From NCBI RefSeq assembly GCF_019925205.1, contig NC_083566.1, positions 25,916,001-25,980,000 of the forward strand: a stretch of DNA of 64,000 nucleotides, given 5' to 3'. The notes under the pieces are model-generated. The model saw only the letters and a program-made list of their open reading frames with translations. It ran no database searches and was not told the origin of the DNA. The translations under genes were made by a program, and so were the position numbers. Source of the stretch: Metopolophium dirhodum. Its lineage: Eukaryota > Arthropoda > Insecta > Hemiptera > Aphididae. Shown in pieces: positions 36,203 to 47,630 of the stretch (position 1 is its first letter; each line of letters begins with the position of its first letter).

Positions 36203-37379
36203 TAAAATATCGTAGCTCAGCGGTATAGTAGATTTTTAATGTATAGGTATCGTCATTGAGTAGATTAGGGTAAAATATGTGGTACATTTGATGGCAATGA
36301 TAAATTGTTTTTTTTTTTCACAATATCAAAATGGTACTATTATAAAAAATATATATATTATTAAATCTACGTCATTTGACTAGATACGATTGAGGTGCAT
36401 AATTAGGTTTCTAAACCAGTGTGTATTAACTATAAAATAGCACTCATTGGATTTTTACTTTTTTATTCGTAATAAACTAATAAAGTTTATTATTTTCAAA
36501 AAATCACCGTTTTTGGAACGTGGAAATGGATTTTCGAACTGCACCATACCTACAAACAGTTGAAGTTATAGTACCTAATAGTTTTAGTAGATCCATGCCT
36601 CGATATCTAACTTGGTGTAATCGGATTTTGTGTTCCTTAAAGAGACGTAGTCTGAAATGGTCCAGTTCATAGTTATTCCATTTTACAATAGAAAAATTAT
36701 CGGAGTATTCCGATCTACAGGTTCTTAAATTCAGCTAAGAGCGTTTTAAACAAATCGTTATACATTTACGTTACGACATTCGAATTCAAACCAATTGGAC
36801 ATAACGTTTTGAGTGGATAATTTAATTTAAAACCAAAGCAAATACAGATCGGAAAATTGTTCACAAATCCATTTATCATAAAAGGTTTTCGTGGCGTCTC
36901 TAGTATTACAAAATGTATTTTGTTAGAAAAGAATATTTACGCGCTTTGGAGTGAAAGTGGAATATTCTCGACAAATTGTATACATTTAAATATTACAGGT
37001 TAAGCGTAGATAATATAAATAACATTTTATACTTTTTACAAAATTATTTATGTTTACATGGTATATTCTGTAGAAAAAACAAATGGAATAAATTCAATGT
37101 CATATTGCAGAGAGCTACTCGGTGTGTAAAATATTTTGCCCATAAGTTAGATTAATTTTTAAATACAAAAAGATTATTTAGAAAAATTACCTTAATATTT
37201 TATAACAGTCTTACAATTATTTTTCCAATTAACCTAAACGAATACATAATAAAAAATTATTTCATTTAATTTCTGAAACAATAATTATTATTAAATTGAT
37301 CATAAATTTACAAAGTTCAATCTCTTAGCAGTAATTAAATACATATTTTTTAATACAAAGCAATACAGCAAAATACTAC

Positions 37380-37750
37380 AGTATGTATTTCGATGGGAAA
37401 GTGAATATTGTTGGTGCATTGGGAGGTCAAAATTCAAAATTCCCAGTAATTTTCAAAAGCGCCGAGAAAAATAAAAAAAAAAATTAAAGAAACACTTGGA
37501 TTTTTACGCAAAATTTATTTTGGTTTTTGGTGTAACTCTAAAACAAGCGACCGTCTTTATATGAAATGTTCACTAATTGTTTATATCAGTATTTTCTATT
37601 CACAATAAAATTTTGATTTGTTTTGAACTGTTAACAACGGATATTTTCAGTTTCCAATTTTTTACAAATGTCAATAAAATTTTATTTTTAGGGTTAAAAT
37701 CTCAAAAATGTATACAAGGCTTCTAATATATTGTTACAATTATATTTGAG
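37380..37750 (+). repeat. Dispersed repeat, copy 1
   Basis: TTTCAAAAGCGCCGAGAAAA, TTTTTACGCAAAATTTATTT, TTTTTGGTGTAACTCTAAAA and TTTGATTTGTTTTGAACTGT all recur in the same order inside the element at 46847-47622 and, inverted, at 54240-55280. Confidence 0.75.
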
Positions 37751-38499
37751 AAATATTAAAAATCAGTAGTCGATGAAGTATTTCACTATAGGTCTAATAA
37801 TAATATGTTGGTATTCTATTTTATTTTGGTATAAAATTGTGTAATCTATTCTGTAACCAACCATGTAACGACTCAACGGCTATTTATTTCTAAAATATAT
37901 CTATAATAAGATAACGCTTACGACAGACGGTATTGTCTTCACTATTGTTTAATTTCCCAAACGACACAGTGAGAATACAAATTGATCAGTGTTATCCAAC
38001 TGACATCATACCGAAGGGTTGTCATTAAAAGGGTCACGTATCCATTATCACAGATAGCAATGAAAGTAAATCGTATTCGAAGTAAAAATCTATACGCTAT
38101 TTTTGGTTGTTGGAATCTACTTATTTGCCTATTAATAATACTGTAGTGTGATACAATAGATCACTATTATAGTACCGTATAGTATGCAAAAACGTTACCT
38201 ACAGTAAAGAAAAGTTTATCATATAATCGCATGGAGATTAATTTAATTAAAACGCCACCGAACATTTGCTGCATTATAAAAAAATTGTCACCACGTCGAA
38301 AGTTGTTAATAGTTATTTGTTTAAATTTCGCATTGTTTTTAGCCCGTTGGCCGTAATCATAAATATAACTCATCCGGTTATTGTATTTTCATAAAAGCAT
38401 TACAACTTTATCCATTAACGCGTTATTAGCCGAGTTTGTATCCACCGAAATACCTGTCCGGTGACGTCAATGCTATCCATTTAATGTTCACAGTTTCGT

Positions 38500-39516
38500 G
38501 CGTTCAGTCAATGTATTATGATATTTATTAACAAATTATTATTAACAATAATATCGAATAGGTGTAAAGACGTGTGAAGACGTGTGACTTTTGTTTACGG
38601 TTTCACAGCAAGGGCGTCTGTTGTGCCACGTTGCTATTTTATCATGTTCTGATTGCCGATTGGTCATTATAATAATTTATAATCATGCGGTATAATCATT
38701 CACTAACCATGATCTCCTGTAAAAGGTGGGACAGAGCTCCACTTTTCTACACGACACGGTCACAAACGACTACGGGTTGCCGTGAACCGGCCTTACACAT
38801 AATAATATTACTACACTCGGTTAAGACGTTACCACTCGGTTCACGTTCAGAGTGCACCCGACACATACGCTGTTTATTGACTATGTATCTATTGGTTTGC
38901 AGGTTAGGACCACAGCACTCGGTACCACCTGCACCTGAGTCTCGGGTGGCTGTCGTGCGTTGACGTGTCCGCCGCGCAGAAGGCGTCTGCGACCACCGGA
39001 AGTTGAGCGTCCCGGTGTCCGGTGCAGCGGAAGAGTCTGCGGGCGAACCGGGAAACGGGACGGGAGCGGGAGCGGGCGAGCGGGCGCGGGCGGCGTCGGT
39101 GACAATATACGACGGCGGTGACGAAGCGCTCACGCCGGCCCGTCCGCGCCCAACGGTCGTGATCGCGACGTTGCCCCGTGATCTGTGCAACGACGAGATG
39201 ATCGCGCCCAGCTGCGGCGGTGGTACAAACAATGGTGAGCGGTGGTGATACCGCCGTGCCGGGGCGCCGGTCATCATGCGTTCCGAGCGGTCGGAGCGGC
39301 CATCGCCACTGTTGCAGCAGCTACCGCGGTCCTGCCCCAGAATCCGCACCGGGATACCGTTACCGCGGTCGTCGTCGTCGTCGTTGTTGTTGTTGTTGTT
39401 GTTGTTTCTAAGGGGTGGTCGTCATCTTCGCCGCCACCACCGCCGCCACCAGCACCAGCGCCGAGCCCGGCTGACCTTCACCGTCGCAGCCGCCGCCGCC
39501 GCTTGGTGTTACCACC
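38500..39516 (+). promoter_or_regulatory. GC-rich promoter and 5' UTR island
   Basis: The sequence changes from AT-rich to strongly GC- and CpG-rich, peaking at 38930-39600. An inverted CCAAT (GATTGG) lies near 38657, and a GTGACGTCAA string near 38462. Frames of 80-200 codons on both strands (38747-39349 minus, 39003-39248 plus and others) come from composition and low complexity rather than conserved domains. ATG/GTGAGC at about 39235 could be a splice donor, so an alternative upstream exon is possible. Confidence 0.5.
39368..39406. repeat. GTC/GTT trinucleotide microsatellite
   Basis: Five GTC-type units pass into seven GTT-type units. It lies in the presumed 5' UTR. Confidence 0.9.
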
Positions 39517-39718
39517 ATGCGGCTGGTGCAGAGCATCGCGGGCCGACGCGAGTCCGCGGACGCACAACCCGCCACGTCCACTAGCAGCACGCGCCTGCTT
39601 CACCACGGCCAGTCGGCCGACCTCGAGCAGATCAGCATCGTCTCATCGAACGCCACTCCGTCGCAAGTGACGTACGGCACTGGTCTGGTCACGGCCAACG
39701 GGCCCAGGATAGTACCAG
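39517..39718 (+). CDS. Probable first coding exon, rest of gene not found
   Basis: The ATG sits in an excellent context (ACCACCATGC) at the downstream edge of a GC-rich island. The frame runs 67 codons plus one base to a donor, CCAG/GTAATG, at 39719. The peptide starts MRLVQSIAGRRESADAQPAT and is Ser/Thr/Ala-rich and hydrophilic, with no signal peptide or membrane span and no motif I recognise, so the product is unknown. A polar leader before the first folded domain is common in insect genes with large introns. No second exon in matching phase was recognised in the following 24 kb. It could also be a non-coding leader with a chance frame. Confidence 0.5.
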
Positions 39719-42700
39719 GTAATGCATTTCGGTTTCGGTAGTTTTCATTTCTCGCTTCTTCTAAACTTGACGAGTGTCATTACAATATAATATATTGATA
39801 ATTAGCATATAATTGCACTGGCCGTCTGAACATTTGCATTGATTGTTGATTTTACCTAAATAATTAATAATATTATTTTTCCAATATTATAGTACAATAA
39901 TTTATTATAACAATTTTAAATTCCATTAAATCGGGTAACAAACACCCATAATATACTAACCATAATAATATATGCAATATGCATCAATAGTCAATACTCA
40001 AGCAGTCAGGCTGTTCTCGCGAAATTCATATTGAATTATGTTGATGATTTTAAGAAGTATTATCTATATGTGTTATTTCATCTTGGTCTAGCAAGTAGTT
40101 GGAGGGGTAAGAAGCCCGGAGAAGGGGTGGGGGGATACAACACAAGATTGAATATTTACAAATTCAGTACACCAATAACAGACGAATGCGATGATAAAAC
40201 CCGTAACTAAAAAATGAATAATATCCTTCAGTACCTCAAAAATTTCCAGTCAACATAAATATGCCAACGATTAAATTAACTCGAGGTATTTCGAATTCGC
40301 ACTTTAAAACTTATACCACTATAACTTTAAAAGACGACATAGCTTTCATAAACTAAATAAACTTTGTTATTGGAAATTCCAATTAATACTTTAAGCCTTT
40401 TTATAAAATAACCATATTCAAGTAGCTCACGCAGCTTCTTTGTATTCTAATACAGGAATTTAAGATCCACGATCTTTAACACGGCCAAAGCAAGAAAAAT
40501 GATTCATTGCAGCGTTTTACTTTACAATATGTATAATGTATTTATAGGTTCTTGAATAATATTTCTTCTTAATTAAATTATTATTGTATAAAGTCATCTT
40601 AATTACAGTAATAACTAATTTCACATCCACTTAATTTAGTTGTATTTCCATTCAAATGTTAACTACATTCTGTTCAATTAAAATAATAAAAAAATTAATA
40701 ATTGTCAAGCATAAGAATAACTGAAATGTGAATTTCCTTAAGCTTAAAAATAACAAAAGTACAAACATTATAAAAATATTCTTCGGAAAATTTAATGTAA
40801 TTATAAAATTTAAAAAAAGGTCAAAAAGGAAAAATATTTAATCAATAAATTTCATTTTTAAACAAATGTCTTTAATAAGGAAGGAAATTTCTTATTAAAA
40901 CTTTTATAAGCGTTTATTTATCATTATTTTTACTCATTTATAAAATAAGGAAATTATTTCGGCTTGGTAAATTAAATTGATGAACATATTATATTATCTA
41001 TAATGTATAATATATTAATTTATCAATCTAAAAATCGTATTACAACATATTATATATTGTAGTCTATACTAAAATAAGTATTATTATACTATTTGTATGA
41101 TAAATATAAGTCATAAGTGTATGGGAAAATAAAAGTTATACAACATAATATAGGTGTTTACGTTAGTATAATATTGTATAGTTTACAGTATACAAATAAC
41201 AATATTATTACTAGTCGTGTAATATAAAATAAGTACTTAAAATAATATGCAGGCATCCGTTTTATATTATAGATACAAATATTGCGTGTGGATAAAACTA
41301 GGTAATACATACATAATACTATATAATTAAACTATTATATTTACAAGTTTGTACAACATAATAGTGTATTATATATTTATATATGGTATTATAAACTGCA
41401 ATTTATTTTGTTGGAGAAAATGTTGGTATTTATAAATAAAATATTTAATTCGTTCGGTTAAAACCAATAAAAATTGTTATCAATGATTTGCAACTTTATT
41501 ATAGTCAACAATTTATATCAGTATGAATTGCAAAAAATGTATAACTATTATTATATTTTTAAAACATTATTGAATATTGGTATTACATTTGTATTGTGTA
41601 TGTGAGCAACAACTAGCACTCATATTACCACATTTTCTGTTTATTTACATACAATTAATGAGGCTCATTTAGTTTTATTATAATATACCAACATCAATAG
41701 ATTATGATCACATATAAATTTGATCGTTGTATTAAAAATAATTATGTTAGAAAATAAAAAAGTATATTAAATAAAACAACAGACATGTTGGGGTTACGTT
41801 TGATACATTGGTGATTTTGAGTGAGCCGATCGTATTCCCATTGAACATAAATAAGTTAATTACTTTTAACGTGTTAATCGTAAATATTATAACATATAAC
41901 AAGAATAAATCGTAAGTAAGATGGAACAGTCTTCGTAAAAAGAATGTAACCATTTTGTTTTTTTTTTGTACAATGGTACCTACTAAATTTCTCCTTCCCC
42001 TTGATGTTTGGTAAAAACTACTACTGGTATGATCTTATTAAAATATTTGTAGGTGCACATTTAAAATTAAATAATGATAGTAATACTATTTACTACTTAC
42101 AAGAAATTGTTTGATCAAAAAGTGAAACTTATTAGTTGTAAACTATCAAAAATTGGAGAATCAACACATTGAGCAATACGATTTCCATACAAATCATAGT
42201 AATTTATCGCAATATTACATACCTACATTATTGAGTAAATAATATAGTATTTTTTTTAAGTTACGATAAAAATCTGTTGTAGAAGGTTTTTAACAAATAT
42301 ATAAATAAATATATCTATATAGTATTTATTAAGCATATTATATTATATTAAAAAATGTATTATCAATCGTCCATTTGATTAAACTCTACTTCAGGTTAGA
42401 GTATACATCTGCCTTATATTATTATAATATTATAATATTTAGTGGTATAGCTACAATACTGAGACATAATGTTTTAATCACATTATAACAAGATTTTTTT
42501 AATTAAGAAAAATATCTCTGATTTACTACCATTATATTTTATTATACTTTATTGATAATAGTATACACAATGCGTTATAATTATAATTTATAACAACTGA
42601 AAACGCCACCGTCGTCGTTCTCTTTTTTTTATAACACTATTGTTTTCGGAATTTCCAGTTTGAACAAAATAGACCCAACGCAATACTATTTTATGAACAA

Positions 42701-45122
42701 TATTTTATAACAAGATCTTAAGCAACGTGTCATTCTTTAATTCATACTGTACCTAATATTTTAGGACGGCTTTTCTTTCCCTTATTGAACTCGACACGTT
42801 AAAACCTCTACTCTGAATACCGCGTATATTCGTGACATACATTTCGTTAGTTTAAACTCAGTAAAATATTTTAAACAATTTCGTTTTGGATCAATGTAAA
42901 AATAAGTATTTATTTTGACTAGTTACTGGTTGTTATTATTTAGACACTAGTACAATACCTACTTAGTAAGAAAACTTTTATTTTCACTATAAAATATTAA
43001 TTTATTTTATAATGTACTAGTAGGTAATATAAAAATGTTAGAACCAAAAAAAAAAATGAAGTATTTAATTTTCAGAGATAAGGTATTGTGATTATTATAT
43101 AAAGTATTTTCTTAAAATCAATGGCTCATAAGATAATGAAAAGACGAACATAACATTTACTATTAGATGTTTTTAGAACGATTATGAAATGTCCTAAATT
43201 AAATTTTAACACACTTATATACATGCATTTTGTAATTAAGTGTTTTTTTACTGCTTTACGTGTGTCAAAGTTTATAAAAAACACAATAAAAGTAATTATT
43301 TGTAATAGTTATAGGTAGTTACATAACATAATTATCTGCAGATATAATTACGTTTATTTTTTCAAGATTTTAATAATTACTTACCTACCAAAAACTCTCC
43401 TATATTTAACTTTTTGAATAAATGTAGTACCTAGGTACTTTAATAATATATAATACTCTTCAAACATTCAACGCCTGTATTTAATCAAAAAAAATTAAGT
43501 TAATGTTTAGTAGAAAAATATAATGATTGGATTAAGTCGACTAAATGCATGCAGGCATTCAGATATAAAGTTAAATACACAGAGGGTGATATGCTAGGCA
43601 TGCACACGACAGCCATTTTTTCAATAATCTATATATTTAAATTCTGATAGTTGGAAATTTTTAGTATGTATTACCTACTTATAAAGTTATAAATACCATA
43701 TTTAGATTTATACACCATTTAAGGAATATCATATAATCCTGTAAGCTGTAACAATACAAGCATTTTTTTTTTTTATTAATAATTAAACCCAGAAAGTGTA
43801 CTTTTCAGAAATGAAATTCTCCAGCGGCATGAAGCTGGTATATTAATAAATTACGACGCGTTGGTACCTATAATATTGTATTAAATAAAACCATTTACCT
43901 AATCGTATTTCACATATTGGGGTTAAGTATAGTGTATCTACATGAGTACATGACATGTTATTGTATGGAGTAGATTGAATAATAAAAAAAACCATTGGAC
44001 TCTTGCAGGCTTTTAAAATGGATTGAAAGTTGTTATTTTTTTTTCTTATTTTCCGTTGATATTTTAAGCCGATTGTCGAACGCACATATATTTAGTAAAT
44101 TGTGTATTGTATTATAGTGTCTTTGTCCCACAGTGACCGATATAGACTATTGAAATAATCAGCTATGTGTATATAGTTACCATTATAAATCCTAAAGAAT
44201 AAAGAAATTACATAATATCGCTACACAACTAAATATAAGTGGCCCGGTGGATGTCCTCGGTCGTAAACGTGTTCTGAGTGCAAGCACCGGCCGGAGCTAC
44301 TGGTTAACTTAATTCCCGGACGGATGACCACCCGGATTTTAGTGACAAATCCTCGCCACATAATATACACGTGTTCAAACCAATCGTACCTACCCCACAG
44401 TAAAAAAACATCAACTTAAAAATTACCTTCACCCAATGGCCTATATTTCCACGGGTCAATTAATAATTTTAAAAAATAAACTAAATTTAACCCTAGAATC
44501 CTTTTATTGTTATTTATCGGTTGTATTATCGAGTTTAGTTTGAGAATTTTTCATCAAATACTGTTCATCTACGATACCTTTCGCTAATTAATACATTTTT
44601 CACAGTAAAAAAGCTCTTTCAACACCCATATTATTTATAATTCAAAAAACATATTAAAAAAAAAAAAAACAATTAAATTGTTACACGTTATTACTGTGTA
44701 GTTACGTGGGAGTAACTATAAAATGTTGTCTATCACTACAGTACGCAAATACGGTGTAACACTGTAACGCCGTATCGATTACAGATTAATACCATGTGGT
44801 AGAATACAACAGGATTTTGATGTCAATAATTATTAGACAAGACATCCGGTAAACACAGAGTACAATTTAACGTATACCTATTACCATTGATTATGAACTG
44901 GCTATAGGCGGCCAGGATACGCCTCCTAGTCAGTCCTGAAAAATAACACCAGGATCTCGCTAGTAGATTTAGCGTATCGTATTTTGCACCACAGTGAGCG
45001 ATCTGTAGTATTCATGCTGTTACCTACCTATTTAAATAATGTGTTAACATGAACTGATTATCTGGCTGGAACAAACGATAAAACGAGACTGCTTCGGTGC
45101 ACGTCTATTATTATACATTTTG
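39719..45122. other. Long AT-rich stretch, probably intron or intergenic
   Basis: No coding exon was recognised. If the exon at 39517-39718 is real, this is at least partly its first intron. It contains a SINE at 44235-44478, described separately, and otherwise only short A/T runs and palindromic TATAATATTATA strings. Confidence 0.45.
44235..44478 (+). mobile_element. SINE, second type, with 8-bp duplication
   Basis: Flanked by AACTAAAT at 44227-44234 and 44479-44486. The head GTGGCCCGGTGG resembles a degraded A box. The body has GTTCTGAGTGCAAGCACCGG, GGACGGATGACCACCCGGAT, TTTTAGTGACAAATCCTCG and CACGTGTTC. The tail CACCCAATGGCCTATATTTC then CACGGGTCAAT is shared with the first SINE type (25143-25370). 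It ends in an A-rich stretch. Confidence 0.7.
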
Positions 45123-45126
45123 TTAA

Positions 45127-45551
45127 GACGACGTTACACTGACATTATTGTTGTCTCCGTCTTACAAATGCGTAACATAGCACGTGTACCTCCGCTAGTT
45201 TACAAATTAGAGTGAATTGACCTCTTATACAATTTTAAGGCAATATTATTATCTGGGCAATCTCGTAGGATTTTTGTTATATTTTAATTTTACAGCGAGT
45301 TATGAGTGTTTTAAAATTATAAATTATTTGTACATCTTAAAATACTCATAACTTGGTTTAAAACTAAAATATAATAAAAAACCGATAACATAGCTTAGAT
45401 AATAATCTTACCTTTAAATTGTATAAGAGGTCAATTCACTCTAGTTTGTAAACTAACGCGCAGCACACGTGTTCTGCTGAGCGTACAATTTGCTATGTTG
45501 CGGACTTGTAAGACGGAGACAACAAAATATGTCGGTGTAACGTAGGTACTC
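45127..45551. mobile_element. 425-bp fold-back element flanked by TTAA
   Basis: Nearly the whole element is an inverted repeat with arms of about 200 bases. Left-arm blocks TTGTCTCCGTCTTACAA, TAGAGTGAATTGACCTC (as TTAGAGTGAATTGACC) and TTATGAGTGTTTTAAAA reappear inverted on the right (TTGTAAGACGGAGACAA at about 45506, GGTCAATTCACTCTAG at about 45430, TCTTAAAATACTCATAA at about 45337). TTAA lies at both borders (45123-45126 and 45552-45555), the target duplication of piggyBac-type transposons. No transposase frame. The ends lack an obvious CCC start, so the superfamily is uncertain. Confidence 0.7.
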
Positions 45552-45555
45552 TTAA

Positions 45556-46838
45556 GTAATCAAGAATAGTTATATTTGTATACACTGTGATTGTCTGGAC
45601 TACCGCATTTTATTTTAGATGAATGTACCACTGTACAAATTTTGATTTTTATTCATTATTAAATTTAAAACAATTGTATTGTATAATCAAACTTAAATTA
45701 GCTATTTACTATGTATAACGAACAATTGTATGTAAGTTTGTTGTAGAAAAGCTTCCAACTATTTTATACTATACACAATTATTTTTGTTTTTGTTACTGT
45801 ACTATTTACCCCTTTGGGGTGTTAAAACAATAAATAAAATTAAAAATTAAAATAAAATAATACAGAACGAATCTAAGATAACACACGCGTCTGGGATTAT
45901 ATATTTATGTATAATTTATACACATGATTACAATAACATATAAATACACTACATTGGATTTCAAATTTCATATAATTATTTTAACAAATCATTTTTTTAT
46001 TCAAGAATCAAACATTTTCACTTTATTTCCCAATTAATATTTGTAAATTTCCAACACAAGCCCTATTTTGAGAAAAATTACTTCATTTATCATGAGTGGT
46101 TATGAGGCATATAACTTTACTAGTGATTTTTGAGAAATTTGAAATATTCAATTAGTAAATGCATATCATTTAGGCATGTTCCTAAACGTATTGTTATTCA
46201 AGCATAACATATTAAATGCGATACATTAAAATGAAAACACAATAAATGTATAGTTTAAACTATTATTGTTTTATTTTAATCCTATTAGTGCGTTTTATGA
46301 TTGAAACACGAAAAATATATATAGGTGATACAAGTGATGGTAGCAACTCACCTGATAGAGCCAGGGTAGGTGTGCCATTAATAATATTGAAAACATTTTA
46401 AACTTTGGATGAGAGAATCCGACTAGTTACGATAGTGTTATAATAATATTGGAAACTATTAAGGTTGATTTCCTTTTTTAATAAATAATAAATAATCACA
46501 ATTGTACGTACTTCTATTGAAATAGTACTAACCAAAAATAACGTGCAATGTAGATACATAAAATGCCATTATAACTGGCAATAAATTATTATTATTATTT
46601 ACTTATTTCGATTAAGTACATAATAAAATAATTAATAAATAATATGTAACTTTATTAGTGGACCGAAATCTCACCGAAGCCCAACCTCTCCAGTATCAAC
46701 ATAATTAAATTAACAAAAGGACATAGGTACTATTGTTGTATTATAGTGTTGATATTCATTAATTATTATTTATTATGCGCATTATTTAGCTGTTTTTTTA
46801 TAGGTAATGTATAATACGAATTGCTGCTAAGCCGCACC
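45556..46838. other. AT-rich non-coding stretch
   Basis: No gene or clear repeat boundary was seen between the fold-back element and the hAT-type element. Confidence 0.45.
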
Positions 46839-46846
46839 TGTCAAAC

Positions 46847-47622
46847 CAGTGGTGCAACCAGGATTTATTCAAGATGGGGACGGGGGTCCAAAAAAATGTA
46901 TTAAACTACTGTTGTTCTGTTCTTTTTCCGAGTATATACATACATTTTATTTCTTAATAAACATAATTTACCGGGTTTAAAGCCAATAAAAGAAAAACAC
47001 AATTACATTATAAACATTTTAGATTCTGAGCGGAGCGATAAATGTATTGATTTTACAATGATGTGTGTTTTTTTTTTTAATTTTTGCTTCGATTTTCTTC
47101 AAGAGTATCTTATTTGATGGAAAAGTGAATCTATTTGGTTAGGGAGAAAAATTTTAAAATTCTCAATAGTTTTCAAAAGCACTGGGAAAAACAACATAAA
47201 AATTAAGGAAAACGGGAATTTTTACGCAATATCGGTTTTTGACAAAATTGATTTTGGTTTTTGGTGTAACTCTAAAACAAATGAACGTATATAAATGCAA
47301 TTTTGACTGGTTGTTTGTATTCACATTTTCTACACACGATAAAATTTTCAAAATATTTTAATTTGTTTTGAACTGTATAGGAACATTTTTTTTAGTTTTT
47401 TTTTTTATTAATATTAATAAAATGTTGTTTGTCGGGTAAAATAGCGTGAAAATTTAATGCAAAGCTCCTGATATATTGTTACAATAGCAGTTGAAAAAGT
47501 ATTAATCAATCTAATCAATAAGTTTTGATAAACATTTCAGGGAAACTTTTAAAAATAAAAATAAAACTGACATAAGCCGAGGGGGTGCGCACCCTGGGTC
47601 CACCCCCCTGGGTTCACCACTG
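46847..47622. mobile_element. 776-bp hAT-type non-autonomous element
   Basis: Left end CAGTGGTGCAACCAGG; right end, reverse-complemented, CAGTGGTGAACCCAGG. Flanking 8-mers TGTCAAAC (46839-46846) and CGTCAAAC (47623-47630) match at 7 of 8. Inside, from about 47026, it contains the GATTCTGAGCGGAG start and the same internal blocks as the repeats at 37380-37750 and 54240-55280. No transposase frame is present; a 62-codon minus-strand frame at 47163-47351 is chance. Confidence 0.8.
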
Positions 47623-47630
47623 CGTCAAAC

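Larger units (their letters stand above)
35480..38480. other. Non-coding stretch with two repeat elements
   Basis: It holds the inverted-repeat element at 35852-36202 and a repeat copy at 37380-37750. No coding exon was recognised elsewhere in it. Confidence 0.45.

Noticed and set aside
38747..39349. 200-codon minus-strand frame
   Set aside because: Lies in a CpG-rich block where stop codons are rare; Arg/Pro/Ala-rich with no motif, and opposite a better-supported plus-strand exon.
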